Origin: Liolophura sinensis
Taxonomy: Eukaryota > Mollusca > Polyplacophora > Chitonida > Chitonidae
Length of the DNA: 64,000 nucleotides
Direction: 5' to 3'
Assembly: GCF_032854445.1 (NCBI RefSeq)
Contig: NC_088306.1
Location: 9,570,193 to 9,634,192 of the forward strand
Below, one piece after another: positions 1 through 11,289 of this stretch (position 1 is the stretch's first letter; each line of letters starts with the position of its first letter). The notes beneath the pieces were generated by a model. The model made no database searches and was not told where the DNA came from. It saw only the letters and a list, made by a program, of their open reading frames with translations. A program made the translations under genes and the position numbers.

Positions 1-1728
1 GAAATAAGTTTCAATATGAAATGGTCCGACAAAATGCCGTTTATGTACAACAGATTTCGGGATCCTGCTTGTGATTATACCGCGCCAGGTGCCCATATAC
101 TGTAACACTTCGCTATGGAAACTTTCGACGTCCCGTGTACAAGAGAAATGGGTTCCATGCCGTAGAATAATCTAAAAAAAACCCTCACAACGATAGTCCC
201 GGTGTCTTCGGATGGCGCCAAGTACCCATTTACGGCCAAGCAATTCCTAAAACAGACTTAACCTTTCCCTGTATGCAATAGCCATTGACGAAGGCAAATT
301 TTATGTTTCTTTGTGCTGAAAACCACGGGAAATTTGCGTAAGTCCTTAACTATTCAGTGTTGGGAAACGATCATTGAAGAGTTATAAAGTTAGGATTACT
401 GCCATTATCTGACGTCGTCGTTCATTCTTAGATGTGTCAACGGATTGAAGTCATTTCCTCCACCATGTGACCAAAATAACAATCCACACCTGCGGCAGTT
501 AAGATGAGGATGCACATAATAGTGACATCAAGTTGTGGCAATTTATTGTAGAACCTGTCCTTCATGATGAACATTTAAGAAGGGGGCTCATTGTCTAACA
601 AAAGGTTGGAAGTTGTTAAGACTAGGGTAATATTTACGTGTAACTTTCTACGTCACTGCTTACGTCAATTCGTTCATGCCTCCCGGAGTAATAGTGGCCA
701 AATATGGAGATCCTTTTCAGATGTAAGCCACGTTACAAGCGCACATGCGCATTCCACCCTTACCATTTATATCTGTCTCAAAGGCGTCTCAAAACCACGT
801 TCTAGCACAACCCAAGTGGCGTAATGGCATAAGTAACCGGCTCCGAACTCGACAAGCTGTCTAAAGTTTGAATCCAGGGCGATTCACAATAAACCACGGA
901 AATCCTTTAAAGAATGTATGAACCGCAAAAAAAAAATACAACGCAGAAATCTCCTATATACCAGTGACACGTGACAAACTAGAATGATGGTCTTAATTAC
1001 GCTGTTTTTCTTTGTGCGCAAATTGAACATCTCCCCATTCAATTTCAACCAATGAAAAATCAGTAAAAGCACATGACCGGAGGTGGGGGGTAGAGGGGGT
1101 GGGGTTTGTGGTGGGTGGGTTAGAATGACATCGGAATGCACGTGGAAATCAACACGTAGCTATTACCCTACTCTTTACAACTCCCAAACATTCCGTTATG
1201 ATTATCACAATATCTGCTGTAATAGGTTCGTTAATGTTCGGACTATTTAGAAGGGTGAAAAGGTTTGGCTAACAACCTGTACCATCTGCTACATCTACGA
1301 ACCGTCTTAAAAAGCAGTCGCAATGCTACGTCAAGCGCATTTACCATGGTGATTTATCTCTTCACTAAATGTTGTAGTGAGCGTCACTCTAATTGTGGGA
1401 CGCTTGGGACCAGGGGCATGTGTCATGAGTCGTACTTGGTGTTAACATACGTTGCCATAGTAGTTCAGGGCTTTATTAGCTAATGAATTTAAGTGAGCTT
1501 CATGAAATTGGCCCCAGAAGCGTGGGCTTCGTAAGACCGGGTCCTGGTATCCCCTTGTCCATCTGCTGTTTGTTCATGAATATCGCAAGACTGATAAGAA
1601 TTCTGGGTGTACAACAGCCTGTCCACTTCTACCTTCAATATGATACCTACATTACATGAATATCCTTGTAGATCTCAACTTGTCCTTACACAACTCTCCT
1701 GAAATCTTTCTCCTTGTTTTCATTCCAG
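1..1728. other. Upstream region of cyclin B, no coding gene seen
   Basis: No reading frame here resembles a known protein; the few open frames are under 90 codons and look random. The stretch must hold the cyclin promoter and any non-coding first exon, because the first coding exon is preceded by a 3' splice site (polypyrimidine tract ending in CAG at 1726-1728). A weak tRNA-like stretch lies near 811-895. I could not fix a TATA box or transcription start. Confidence 0.5.
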
Positions 1729-1733
1729 CAAAA

Positions 1734-1892
1734 ATGTCACTTGTACGCGCAGTACGGCATAGGGTATCTGGCCCCAAGAAAAACAAAGGGGCCGAGATAG
1801 AGAATCATGCCCTAAGAGCCGGTGCCCGTGCAAAGGTTTTCAGTGACGGAGGGTCGGGCTCAAGACTTCCGGGATCGAACGACAGTTTGCAG
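1734..1892 (+). CDS. CCNB: Cyclin B coding exon 1
   Basis: Encodes residues 1-53, a basic N-terminal segment without a known domain. The 3' splice site at 1727-1728 lies five bases before the ATG, so a 5'UTR intron is likely. The donor is CAG|GTGATA at 1893; the exon ends in phase 0. Confidence 0.85.
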
Positions 1893-4800
1893 GTGATACA
1901 CAAATCCTTATAGACCAGTGACATAAATGTGTATGTAAGTTGTTTGCAGCACGCGAACTTTGAGGTAGTTGAAATAAGTCAAAGGTAGCTCTAAAGTTAG
2001 GATTTGAAAAAATTTTTGATCGGCCAAAGAGGGCCCCAAACCAACGTCAGAGCGAATTCCATTTGAAAACCTTACGATGTTGTCGTGGTAGCTTGTGGCG
2101 GCGTTTGGCAAAAAATTACCCATCAAATACCTCAAAAATAAGTTTGCAGACACATGTGTTTATCATTTCCTTTGTGAATGTAGCACAATATAGATCGGTT
2201 ATTCCTAGCCCGTGGGGACGCGAAGTTCCTTGGTGATGCACAAAGCGAACAGCTGTACCAAGAGCCTTGACGAGGGCGCTGTTTACCTGTGCATTCTCCG
2301 GTCGTACCTGCAGATGATCGTAGATTTCCTCCGGGCTCAGTCTGGTTTCCTCTGTAAACATGTGAATTGTGTTGGTCTCGGACCAGTTAGGTTGTAAGTT
2401 CTTGTGAAAAAAAGTAAGGCTAGGTGTTTTCATGTATCATTCCGCGGTTAACTCCGCACGCTGTGGTTTTCCGTCCAAATCTAACAGAAAAATCCAATGA
2501 ATGGTTTTGTTACATTGTGACAAGTGTATTGTATGTTCTCAGCGCCGTGCCCTGGTCGACTCCGGAAATGTGATGGGTGGCGATGGTGGGAAAGCAACGG
2601 CTAAAAAAACAGTATTTAAGAAAAAAGTTTTGAATGGGGTGATCCACGTCCCAGTTCACAAACGTAGCACAAGAAAGGCAACTCCTGCAGGTAAACATTT
2701 CCTGTACTGACCTAATGTTGCGTGTGTTATATTGCTGATTTTTTTTGTCATTTATCCTCTGTCCTTGAAAAGGTCAACCATTTTCAGAGTGATACATGTT
2801 CAATTCTGTAACATGCCATCACCTGAAGAGTTACTCTGCGTCTGATTGGTTGCTGGTTGTAACGTTAAGCAAGTGTATTGAGCACAAAATTTACATTTAC
2901 AGTGCAGGACGAAACTAGGGATGGTCGTGTATTTCTCCCGGACTCTGCCCGGTTTCCTCTCACCATAATGCTGGCCGCCGTTGTGTAAGTGAAATATTCT
3001 TGAGCACGGCGTAAAACACCAATCAAATATTTACAATGCAGAACCAAACACTTTCGTGTTAATTTCACCTAAGTGAAAGTATAAATTCATTAAAGAACAT
3101 TTTTTAGTAGTTTCTTTGTCGATTGTTCATATCGTTATTAAAGTTTTGTAACTTCCATTTTAAGTTCCAAAGGGTTGGAAGACTCTAACGGTTTATTAGA
3201 CTATTAAATACAAAGTCTAAGTTTTGTTCTCGCCATAGCCGAATTTACATACGTCAAACAGGAATGTCTGAGCTTCAGACAAATCGTCGTAAACATTGTT
3301 CCATAGGCAATGGGTCAAACGTGAGAAGTTATGAATTGAGCCTCCAGAAGTATGGAAATTGCAAAATTGAATGCAAATTTCAGATTCACATCTAGGTCCT
3401 GCAAAACGTCTGCACAATATAATTTGCATCGAGGATTAACCTGACAAGTCACTGACAGCTTAACTGTTCTTCTGCACATTTCTGCAGTTGTATTTTCGAT
3501 GAAAAAATAATGAATAATCCCGTATGTTTTGGAACATAATAGAAGTACGTGCACAGATCCAAATGTGGACATAAAGTGTTTTAAAGCACTGGAAATAATT
3601 AATGACTTTAGTTGCGACACCAAATTGTCACAAAGTGTGAAAATATTTACGCCCAAATTGACTACAGCATGTGCACAGTGGTATACATTGCTATCATGTC
3701 AGTTTGCAAATGTGAAATTTAAAAAAATAGAAACGTTTAATAAGCAAAAATGTTTTTCAAAGGTTTTTTCTCGAAATTTGACGAATTTAGATTTTGTTTA
3801 GCTTTTCTACATGTTCTGTAGGCAATTGCTCTAGGAGTCAAATCGTGAAAACTGTGACTGGTTTGCCGCGTCTGATGGTCCTGAGAGATGCTGACATCGT
3901 GCCGTTAATGAATTCCCGTTAAGTCATTATCATTAGCGGAATGGGCTCTTGGTTTAACAAGATGTGTGTAAGATTTTCTAAGTTTTTGACGGAATCCCCA
4001 TTCGCTAGTTAAATCCAATTTATATTTTCCAAGAATACATCCAGTTAAGTACTGGTTAATCTCAATGATTAAGTTTGAAAAAGTTAAAGCTACCCGCATT
4101 ATATAGTTACAAATTTTATCACCAATTTAGAATTGTGGCACGCGCTGACAAGGCTTGCTATTTTGTAAAATTCGCTCTGATTTTCGCGGATAGATTTTTA
4201 GCCAAAAATCACCAATATAGCTTTTTTTGAAAGGAACATGTGGAGCCTAGAACGTGTGTGGTTATCCTGAAGCGGGGTAGAAGGGCACATTGGATTGGTC
4301 TATCTAGATGAATGGCATAGGCACTCTGGGGTGGTACATCTAGCTTAATGGCATGGATTTGTCTGTCAGTCTTGATATTTGTAACCAAATGCGTCTTTTT
4401 CTCCACAGCTGCTGTAAGGCGAAAGTCTGGATCGCAGCAGCATGTGTTCAGCGTCTCCCCTCCACCCCAAGCTCTGCCACCAGGTAAGTCGAGGCCATGG
4501 CGATTTCAAGGGTTACCACACAAACGAAACAAAACTTTAGCATTCAGTTTTGAAACAAATACTGTTTCATTGCTGTGATCCAGAGATAGGCAGGGTGAAG
4601 GGTGAATTCCCATTTTCGCATTTTTCGTGGAGTCTCTTATACAATTAAACATTTGCCTCCCAGCCAATATGGTGGGCTTAGCTATACATCACGTGTAGAA
4701 AAGTATTTTCAGTAATTTGCCAAAGGGCGATGGTTTATCTGACACTCGAGCATGGGATAAGTGAAATTCTTGAAGATAGCGTTAAAGAAAGCCTCATAAA

Positions 4801-7800
4801 AGTGAAATATTATCAATATGGGCAAATGAATATTGTACAACGTAATACATCAATGAAAGAAATAGACATGGGCAAAAGCCCCCACAAGAATAAATCAGTA
4901 AGGAATATTTGCTTTTGTTCTTGCTCTCAGTGGAGCCGATGGATTTAGACGATTTGGAGGATACTATCCATCACATGTTGATTCGTGTGCCACCTGGAGT
5001 GGTTGACATCGACGCTAACGAGGACTGCTTCCTGTGCCCAGAGTACGCCGAAGATGTGTTCATATACTCTCAGGTACGTCGTTTTGCCTATTCGCATTCC
5101 ACATCTTTTGTGCGGAATATTTTGTAGTGAAGATATTGATATCTTCCCATAACAGAGGATTACTTGATCATTTATCTGATACAAGTTTAGCCTAATTTGG
5201 CAGTGTTTACCTCCTTGGGTTTTCCTACTGAATGCGGACAGCAGCAGACTGGTCAGAATGGTCAGGGAAGTTTGGGCCAGTTGCATTCCTGTTAATTATA
5301 ACGTTGTGGTCTTTTAATTGTATGTTAAATGTGATGACAATCCAACATTTTGAGTAATTCTAGACAAGTGAAGTCAAATCAATTGCAGTTAACATGACTG
5401 CATTTTTTACCTAATTCTGCTCAAGCCATGGTACTACTGGACGTGTAATTTGCTACTATTGATGCATTTACATGAACATTTAAAATCAAACCCTTAGGTA
5501 AACTGACCCGTCTATGCTGTACGTCTTTAATAATACTTTAAATGACTAAGTGATAAGATAAATTTATGCATGTTCTACATGTCAATCTGGGAAGAATAAC
5601 ACCGATTTAAAACAGAAGAAAACTTAAAAAAAAGATACTATAGGCTGAAAAGCGCACATTGTTTTCTATCTGGAGCCTGCTGTATAATTTTACGATTTTC
5701 CCTCCACATACACATAAAGCCTGAAAACGGCAAAGCTGGCATAAATCGCAGAGTCCATCGCGTTCTCCATCCTTAACACCTGTAATTTATGCTGGGGGTG
5801 TAATGCCTCTCAGCCAATGAGTCGTTAAATCTGCCGGCTTGTTCGTGTAAATTCGGAACCTACGTCGAACATTGTTTTCCCAATAGTCAAGCAGAAAACG
5901 AATTGTACTGTTCACTACCTTCTGGGAAGAGTCCTACCGGAAATATACGAACTGCACTTCGGGGGTTTCCGACTGCAATTCTAACACCGAAGACTTCAGG
6001 ACTAGTTCTTAAGCAAAATGGAGTCGCCTACAGCGGAATTTGGCGCTGACTTTATAATTTATCAACTTGAGTTACACGTTAGAATTTTTTATGGCATTCA
6101 CCTGCGAGGAAATGCATACTCTTTTCAATGGTATTTGTTTGATATTTACATTTTCTTCTCCTTTAAGACCTTAATAACTCACCACCATTAGCCAACGCAA
6201 ACTATAGCTCGGAGGGTAGTGTATATTTCCTTCTAATAACCTTTTCATTATTGCAGTGTTTGGAACAAAAATGGCTTCTTCCCATTGATTTCCTAACCGG
6301 AAAAGAAGTCACTGCGCACATGCGCTCTGTGTTGGTGGACTGGCTTATCCTTGTTCAGGTAAGGTTTTCACCTAACTGAATTTGTACAAGATCCACACTG
6401 CGCGTTGGATGAGCATCCACCTCTTAGCTGATGTGGAAACGCATTCGTATACAAATCGTTAAGAACAGTGAACATTACGGGATGGATCTGAGTGCAGGTT
6501 TGCACGTCCAGCTCCTAGTCCTTGCCCAAAGTTCATGGGCATTTTAATTTCTAAATACTGGTACTCTGTGGGAAAATCAGGTCTGGTGTCTATAGCTCTG
6601 TAGTGATTCTGTACTGAAATGCGTCGTTTTTACTACAGACTGGCCAGTGACGAGACAGCCGTGGTGTCACCGAAATAATTTGGCAAATAGTAAGGTTAGG
6701 TTAAGGTAGAAAACTAACCATTTCGTATCTTGTAGGATCACCTGGATCTTCTACAGAAGACTCTACACATGACAATAGCCTTGATCGATCGCTTCCTGGA
6801 CCGAGAGGTCGTGGAGCTGAACAATCTCCAACTACTCGGTATCACATGCCTGTTCATTGCATCAAAGTATCACGAACGCTTCAGTCCAGAGGTAGGATAT
6901 GTGCAGTCCTCGGCATTAGTCATGCTTGATGTGTTCAATTCTATTTGGAGAATAAGATAAAGAGATCATAAACGGCTACGTACCGCTTCGGTGGCCTAAT
7001 GGTTAGAGCGTCTATCTTAAAGTTTGAGATCCCGGGATCAAACCTGGATGGGGTCATACCAATGACTTTTAAAAATGGTACTTGCTGCTACCTCGTTTGA
7101 CGCTCAGCAGTGAGAGGTTAGAGCGAGGAAACAGGACTTGTGTCGGTATAATGTGACGGAGTGGGGCGTCATGTCTGGTGTCTTCGGCTTCATACTTCAG
7201 TGAACGGCAGCACTTGCTCCGCAGCATGAACTCGCTCTACCACAAGAAGACACAATATATGTACATACACGTTATGACTCCTGACCACATGACTGAAAAA
7301 TTAAGAACGATGTTAAACCCCAAGCATACATACACAAACAGCTTCAAATCCTCCAACAACACTATGGAAAAGTACATGCCCCGGCAAAAGGTTTGCTTGG
7401 CCTCACTGGTTGTGGGGTCTTCCGTGGCTCAGTTGGTTAGCGCGCTAGCACAGCGTAATGACCCAGGAGTCTCTCACCAATGCGGTCGCTGTGAGTTCAA
7501 ATCCAGCTCATGCTGGCTTCCTCTCCGGCCGTAAGTGGGAAGGTCTGACAGCAACCTGCGGATGGTCGTGGGCTTCCCCCGGGCTCTGCCCGATTTCCTC
7601 CCCGTCGTATAAGTGAAAAGTCCGGCGTAAAACACCAAATAAATAAATAAATCACTGGTTGTGGACTTTTGACGTCGATGCTTGTACAGCCGTTTGAGAT
7701 CGAACGTTCGTTGCAGCCCACTTCCGACAAGATAGTGTGCAGATCTACACCTGGTAAAGTTCGTGGTTTCATTTCGATTTACCCGCCAATAAAGCTGAGG

Positions 7801-10352
7801 TGGCCGACGTGATTAGTACGCCAGCGCGGTGCCATAACCCAGGAGCCTCTCGCCAATGCTGTCGTGAGTTAAAGCGCCGTTCATGCGGTATTACTGTCAG
7901 GCCTTACGTGGCAATGTCCCTCAGCATCCTGCGGATGGTCGTGGGATTCCCTCGGGCTCTGCCTGGTATCCTCCCACCATAATACTGGTCCCCGTCGTAT
8001 ACGTGAAATACGGCGTAAAACAGCAATAAAAAAAAGACCATACGCAAACGTGTATGACATTTTACAGCCAGCACTTCTAAATATTACTTGGCCACAAATT
8101 TCTGCTTTTAGTAACATGAGCACTATATTTGCTGCAGCTCAGCGTGCTAGTCCATCTCACAGACAATACCTACACGCCCAGAGAAATCATAATGATGGAA
8201 CGATACGTGCTGCGAGTCCTCAGATTCGATCTCAGTTTTCCCAGCGCCATCTTCTTCCTGGATCGATTACTGTTGGCGGAGAATCACACAGACAAGGTAA
8301 AACCTGTTCGATGAAATTAGCCGAAGGATGTTAGTCTGTTGTTGGAAGAGCGTGTGGGAATAACTCAACAGCTTTCTGAATATTTAGATCACAGATTGGC
8401 TTTGGGTAGCGTTTTCAGCCAATCAGTCTTTAGTTCCAAGTACTTATTCCTGAAAAGATCTTCACTTGGAGACCTGCTGGGAGGGGCCAAACAAGCCGTT
8501 GCATATAGTGATTGACAAGTCTGACAGATAGAAATTAACACAAACCCCTGCAACACCTCTAAACAGAAAAGCGCGCGAGTAAAAGCGCGTAGCGTTATCT
8601 GTGAGCCAATCAGTCGCCTAAACGGCATAGTGTTCATTAGGTAATATCATGATTATGACCGCGCTTCACTCCCTCCCATCAGTCATGACGATTTTACATA
8701 ATGAACGGTCTTATACCTAGAAACATGCGCATGGTGGAACTCCAATAGATACTGCAAGCTTCCAGAACTTGTTCTCTTAAGCTGTCCGCCGTCGTATAAG
8801 TGAAATATTCTTGAATACAACGTAAAACACCAAAATGAAATATATAAAATAGTTCCCTTAATCTGGGGAATTAAAGGAAATTTTAAATACTGCGGAGGCG
8901 TGAACTTAAAATTTAATACTATGAATTTTAGAATTTGTTATATAATCACCGTTATGGGTTTGGAATTGGTTTGACCAGCTCAGGAACTGTCTTCCGAGAA
9001 GCTGCCTGTGACCAAAAGATATAACTGGATTTAAATAAAGTCATGTAGTGCTGATTGACCATTGAATAAACAGGCTTTGGTTGTGTGCAAAATGGAATAG
9101 CCAGTTTTGGTATGCTAAGTTTACGTTCCAAAAGGGTGACCTATACTTGACTGTATAAGGTGGCACTGTCAACTCTTCCATCCATTCTGTTCGCAGATCG
9201 AGACCACAGCGAAATACCTGCTGGATTTGACTCTACTCAGCATTCACCAGATCCAATTCCCGCCGTCAATGCGAGCCGCAAGTGCTCTCTTCATGGCCCG
9301 TCAAATCTGGGATCAGCCAGGATGGACTCTAGGAATGGCCTACTACAGCAAGTACTCGCAAAGAGACCTTCGGTCATGTATGGAGCACATGGCCCGGACG
9401 CTGTCAAAAGCATCGGTCTCGAAACACCAGGTGAGCTCTGCAATGTATATGACTTGCAACCTATACAGGTTAGTTTCTGATATAAGGATCGTGGGAAACG
9501 CCTGAATATTTTAGTCGATATTGTTAGATGCCCATATGTAGTGGCGGGATTTACAATGTGCTGAAATCGTAGGTAGTTCTGTGGGATTAAAGGTTAGCAG
9601 TGGACGGCCGCATGAAAGATTAGGAGTTCCTGGGTTCACCTTCCCCTCCCGTCCTCTTAGTTCCCAACCTCGCCCCTCACCAAATTTGGCAATTTTGCAT
9701 ATTAACAAAGCTTTTTTTGCTACAGAACTGGACCAATTGTTCCCAAATTAAACTTAATATTAGGTCATATAAATTAAGATCATATATGGTCGCAAAAAGT
9801 ACTGTAGGAGCCACAGCCAGTGTTGTCACAGGACAATATTTCGGCTGTTAATTTGACTCCTCCGGTCATCGGAGAAAACACAACCAGAGCTTTGTGATAT
9901 GTGGTGTGAATCCAAATATGGAAGCAAAACGGGCCGGAAGTAGTTTGTAACACCTTCTTTGCCTGAAGTGGCAGAAATACTGCTCTTAATCTTTAAGATA
10001 ACTCACTTGAATAAAATCTTCAACGATAGATCTACAGGAAGCATTCTTGCATGGCTGTGTAATTTGCTATTTCCTTCCTCGACAAATTACTTATACCGTA
10101 TATTTCCATACCTGGAGATCCCAGCTCATATTTAGACCAAAATGATATACTAGTGTGATCCTTAGGGTTGTTGTCTCAATGGTTAAATTGTCCATATGCC
10201 TTGATATAAAACACTATTGTGAGGAATACTACTGGTATCACGAGTCTCATCTTTTGTGTATACAGGGTGCCCGGACAAAGTACTCCAGTGTATCGCGCCA
10301 TGGAAACATCAGCCACAACCCCCGTCTGATGGACGTGGTGCTTCATTTCTGA
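1734..10352 (+). CDS. CCNB: G2/mitotic-specific cyclin B, nine coding exons
   Basis: B-type cyclin, the activating subunit of CDK1 at mitotic entry. Coding exons are 1734-1892, 2543-2690, 4409-4483, 4931-5073, 6257-6358, 6736-6891, 8138-8296, 9197-9430 and 10266-10352. They join in phase at GT-AG introns to give 1263 nt, 420 residues plus TGA, the usual cyclin B length. Residues 54-62 (RRALVDSGN) fit the destruction box RxxLxxxxN. The N-terminal cyclin box starts near residue 165 and carries MRSVLVDWL (197-205), the counterpart of MRAIL..DWL. FIASKYHERFSPE closes exon 6, and the C-terminal cyclin fold ends with KHQ-GARTKYSSVSRH, like the C-terminus of cyclins B1/B2. The ATG at 1734 is chosen because the open frame upstream of it is a polypyrimidine splice acceptor. 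Divergences from typical cyclin B include Asp213 at a normally basic CDK-contact position. The family call is firm; B1/B2-like versus a divergent paralogue is open. Confidence 0.93.
2543..2690 (+). CDS. CCNB: Cyclin B coding exon 2 with destruction box
   Basis: Starts after TTCTCAG and encodes residues 54-103. The first nine codons read RRALVDSGN, a full match to the APC/C destruction box. A lysine-rich stretch follows, typical of the cyclin B N-terminus. The donor is CAG|GTAAAC; it ends in phase 1. Its length is not a multiple of three, so skipping it would shift the frame. Confidence 0.9.
4409..4483 (+). CDS. CCNB: Cyclin B coding exon 3
   Basis: A 75-nt exon between TTTTTCTCCACAG and CCAG|GTAAGT, phase 1 at both ends. 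It encodes a Ser/Pro/Gln-rich linker, residues 103-128. The sequence alone is not diagnostic; it is placed by matching phases and strong splice sites. Confidence 0.82.
4931..5073 (+). CDS. CCNB: Cyclin B coding exon 4
   Basis: Follows the acceptor TTGCTCTCAG and ends at CTCAG|GTACGT. It encodes residues 128-175 and contains VVDIDANEDCFLCPEYAEDV, the acidic stretch plus the EY..D(I/V)..Y motif that precedes the cyclin box in B cyclins. Enters in phase 1, leaves in phase 0. Confidence 0.9.
6257..6358 (+). CDS. CCNB: Cyclin B coding exon 5, start of cyclin box
   Basis: Encodes residues 176-209, with GKEVTAHMRSVLVDWLILVQ. It holds the MRAIL-like hydrophobic patch (MRSVL, 197-201) and the invariant D-W-L. 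Acceptor TTATTGCAG, donor CAG|GTAAGG, phase 0 at both ends. Confidence 0.93.
6736..6891 (+). CDS. CCNB: Cyclin B coding exon 6, cyclin box
   Basis: Encodes residues 210-261. MTIALIDRFLD and LLGITCLFIASKYHERFSPE are the helices usually written MT..IIDRF and [20 protein letters not shown]. Glu256 matches the conserved CDK-contact glutamate, but Asp213 stands where cyclin A Lys266 or a cyclin B Arg is expected. Acceptor TCTTGTAG, donor GAG|GTAGGA, phase 0. Confidence 0.93.
6984..7337 (+). mobile_element. tRNA-derived SINE, family C
   Basis: The head has a pol III A-box-like TGGCCTAATGG (from 6992) and a B-box-like GATCAAACCTGG region. It shares its body (CATGTCTGGTGTCTTCGGC) with the copy at 50343-50667. 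It ends in a tail (GACTGAAAAATT... GTTAAACCCCAAGCA) that is also the tail of SINE family B. It lies in cyclin intron 6. Confidence 0.75.
7421..7660 (+). mobile_element. tRNA-derived SINE, family A, near full length
   Basis: A-box-like TGGCTCAGTTGG and B-box-like GAGTTCAAATCC mark the tRNA head. The core holds GGATGGTCGTGGG and GGGCTCTGCCC; the tail GGCGTAAAACACC runs into (AAAT)n. A short internal deletion removes the CACCATAATGCTGG part. It lies in cyclin intron 6. Confidence 0.88.
7797..8033 (+). mobile_element. SINE family A, diverged copy
   Basis: Same order of blocks as family A: CATAACCCAGGAGCCTCTC, CTGCGGATGGTCGTGGG, CACCATAATACTGG and CGGCGTAAAACA, with a degenerate head. It ends about 105 bases before cyclin exon 7. 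Confidence 0.8.
8138..8296 (+). CDS. CCNB: Cyclin B coding exon 7
   Basis: Encodes residues 262-314: TDNTYTPREIIMMERYVLRV followed by LRFDLSFPSAIFFLDR, the counterparts of TD.AYT..QI..ME..IL..L.F.LGRP.P..FLRR. The exon spans the end of the N-terminal cyclin box and the linker to the C-terminal fold. Acceptor GCTGCAG, donor AAG|GTAAAA, phase 0. Confidence 0.92.
8783..8842 (+). mobile_element. SINE family A, 3' fragment
   Basis: Only the tail remains: CCGCCGTCGTATAAGTGAAA, ATTCTTGAATACAACGTAAA and ACACC. It lies in cyclin intron 7. Confidence 0.7.
9197..9430 (+). CDS. CCNB: Cyclin B coding exon 8, C-terminal cyclin fold
   Basis: Encodes residues 315-392. TAKYLLDLTLLSIHQIQFPP and MRAASALFMARQI match the family pattern TLAKYL.ELT..D...V.FPPS..AA.A. 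The end, HMARTLSKASVSKHQ, matches HMAKNV.K.N.GLTKH. Acceptor TTCGCAG, donor CAG|GTGAGC, phase 0. Confidence 0.92.
10266..10352 (+). CDS. CCNB: Cyclin B terminal coding exon 9
   Basis: After the acceptor GTGTATACAG the frame reads GARTKYSSVSRHGNISHNPR to a TGA at 10350-10352 (residues 393-420). KYSS...I matches the conserved end of B cyclins (KYS.SK...I). Phase 0 joins it directly to exon 8. Confidence 0.88.
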   Translation, partial: GARTKYSSVSRHGNISHNPRLMDVVLHF

Positions 10353-10439
10353 CAGAACGCAAATATAGCCTAATGACTTAAGAAAAACTACCTGTTCATG
10401 ACCATCTGATGGCCACACAGATCGCTTATGGTCCAATGG

Positions 10440-10672
10440 AAATCTGGCCAAAGTGACTGTTTAAGTGCTAAATTTTGACTGCAGAAAGGAAGGAAAGCTG
10501 GCCAAATTACATTTCAGGTGCTACCTTTTCAATAACCCTCCTATCTGTATGTGGAGGTTAACTTCTGGCAAAACGAAAATCTGGCCAAATAACATTTCAA
10601 GTGCGTCCTGTTCACAAATTCGTCTGAAAGCGGAGCTTAGCTGCTCAAACTGCCAAATGACATTCTGAATTG
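10440..10672 (+). repeat. Four degenerate direct repeats just after the cyclin stop
   Basis: A core like TGGCCAAATNACATTTCAAG occurs near 10445, 10498, 10583 and 10650, spaced 53-85 bases apart. It lies within the presumed 3'UTR. Whether it is an old minisatellite or a transcribed element cannot be told from one sequence. Confidence 0.55.
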
Positions 10673-11215
10673 CTTCCAGTTCAGTCGTGCTAGAAAATTT
10701 AAGAATAATTTTTTTTTTACGTATTTAATATAGGTTTTAATAGTATGAAAATATTGCTTGGGTCTTTTTAGTAAGTATATTTCTTCGTAATGAGATGTGT
10801 ACAACTTTTACACGAGAACATCTATTTTTGTAAACATGTAGTTATATGTAAATACCTTGTAAATATCCAGCACGTATGCAAACAAATGGGGCTAAAAATT
10901 CTGTGTAAATTTGTGCAACGAAATGTAAATATAACTGCATGTCGTCCTATGTCTTTGTTCAGTGTTTTTCATATCGCCTTCATCCATCGTGGCCCACATG
11001 CTACGTTTCGGATATCGATTGCCTTGAAATTTTTGTATTTGTATACTGGAAGTATTTCGTGGGTAAAGGGGGCTATTTCAACATTGTCTTGTTTACAGCT
11101 GGAAAAATTTCGTGACCTCTGACTTACTAAACACTGGTACACAAAAGTCCATAAAGGTCACGTTGAAATTTAAACATTTAAATGTCTGACTCGTGTAAAA
11201 AATCCGATAATTATA

Positions 11216-11221
11216 AATAAA
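11216..11221 (+). terminator. Candidate polyadenylation signal of cyclin B
   Basis: Canonical AATAAA followed by T-rich sequence (AGTATTTTTATGCG). It is the first such hexamer on the + strand after the cyclin stop codon. Confidence 0.4.
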
Positions 11222-11289
11222 AGTATTTTTATGCGTTGTTTTAAGTGACCTATCTTGTGTATGACAGGTCACATTAAAACAAAATTCAG

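Larger units (their letters stand above)
10353..11240 (+). other. Probable 3' untranslated region of cyclin B
   Basis: No reading frame of interest follows the stop. The first AATAAA on this strand after the stop is at 11216-11221, which would give a 3'UTR of about 0.9 kb. U-rich stretches are present, but no clearly placed cytoplasmic polyadenylation element was seen. The extent is inferred. Confidence 0.4.

Noticed and set aside
811-895. tRNA-like stretch with a B-box-like GTTTGAATCCA
   Set aside because: No cloverleaf could be formed by eye and no second copy was seen; perhaps a decayed SINE head.
2116-2433. Minus-strand frame of 105 codons inside cyclin intron 1
   Set aside because: The part 2299-2355 is an old family A SINE core (GTACCTGCAGATGATCGTAG, TTTCCTCCGGGCTC), so the frame is a repeat by-product.
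7178-7534. Frame of 118 codons in cyclin intron 6
   Set aside because: It lies across SINE C and SINE A copies; not a gene.
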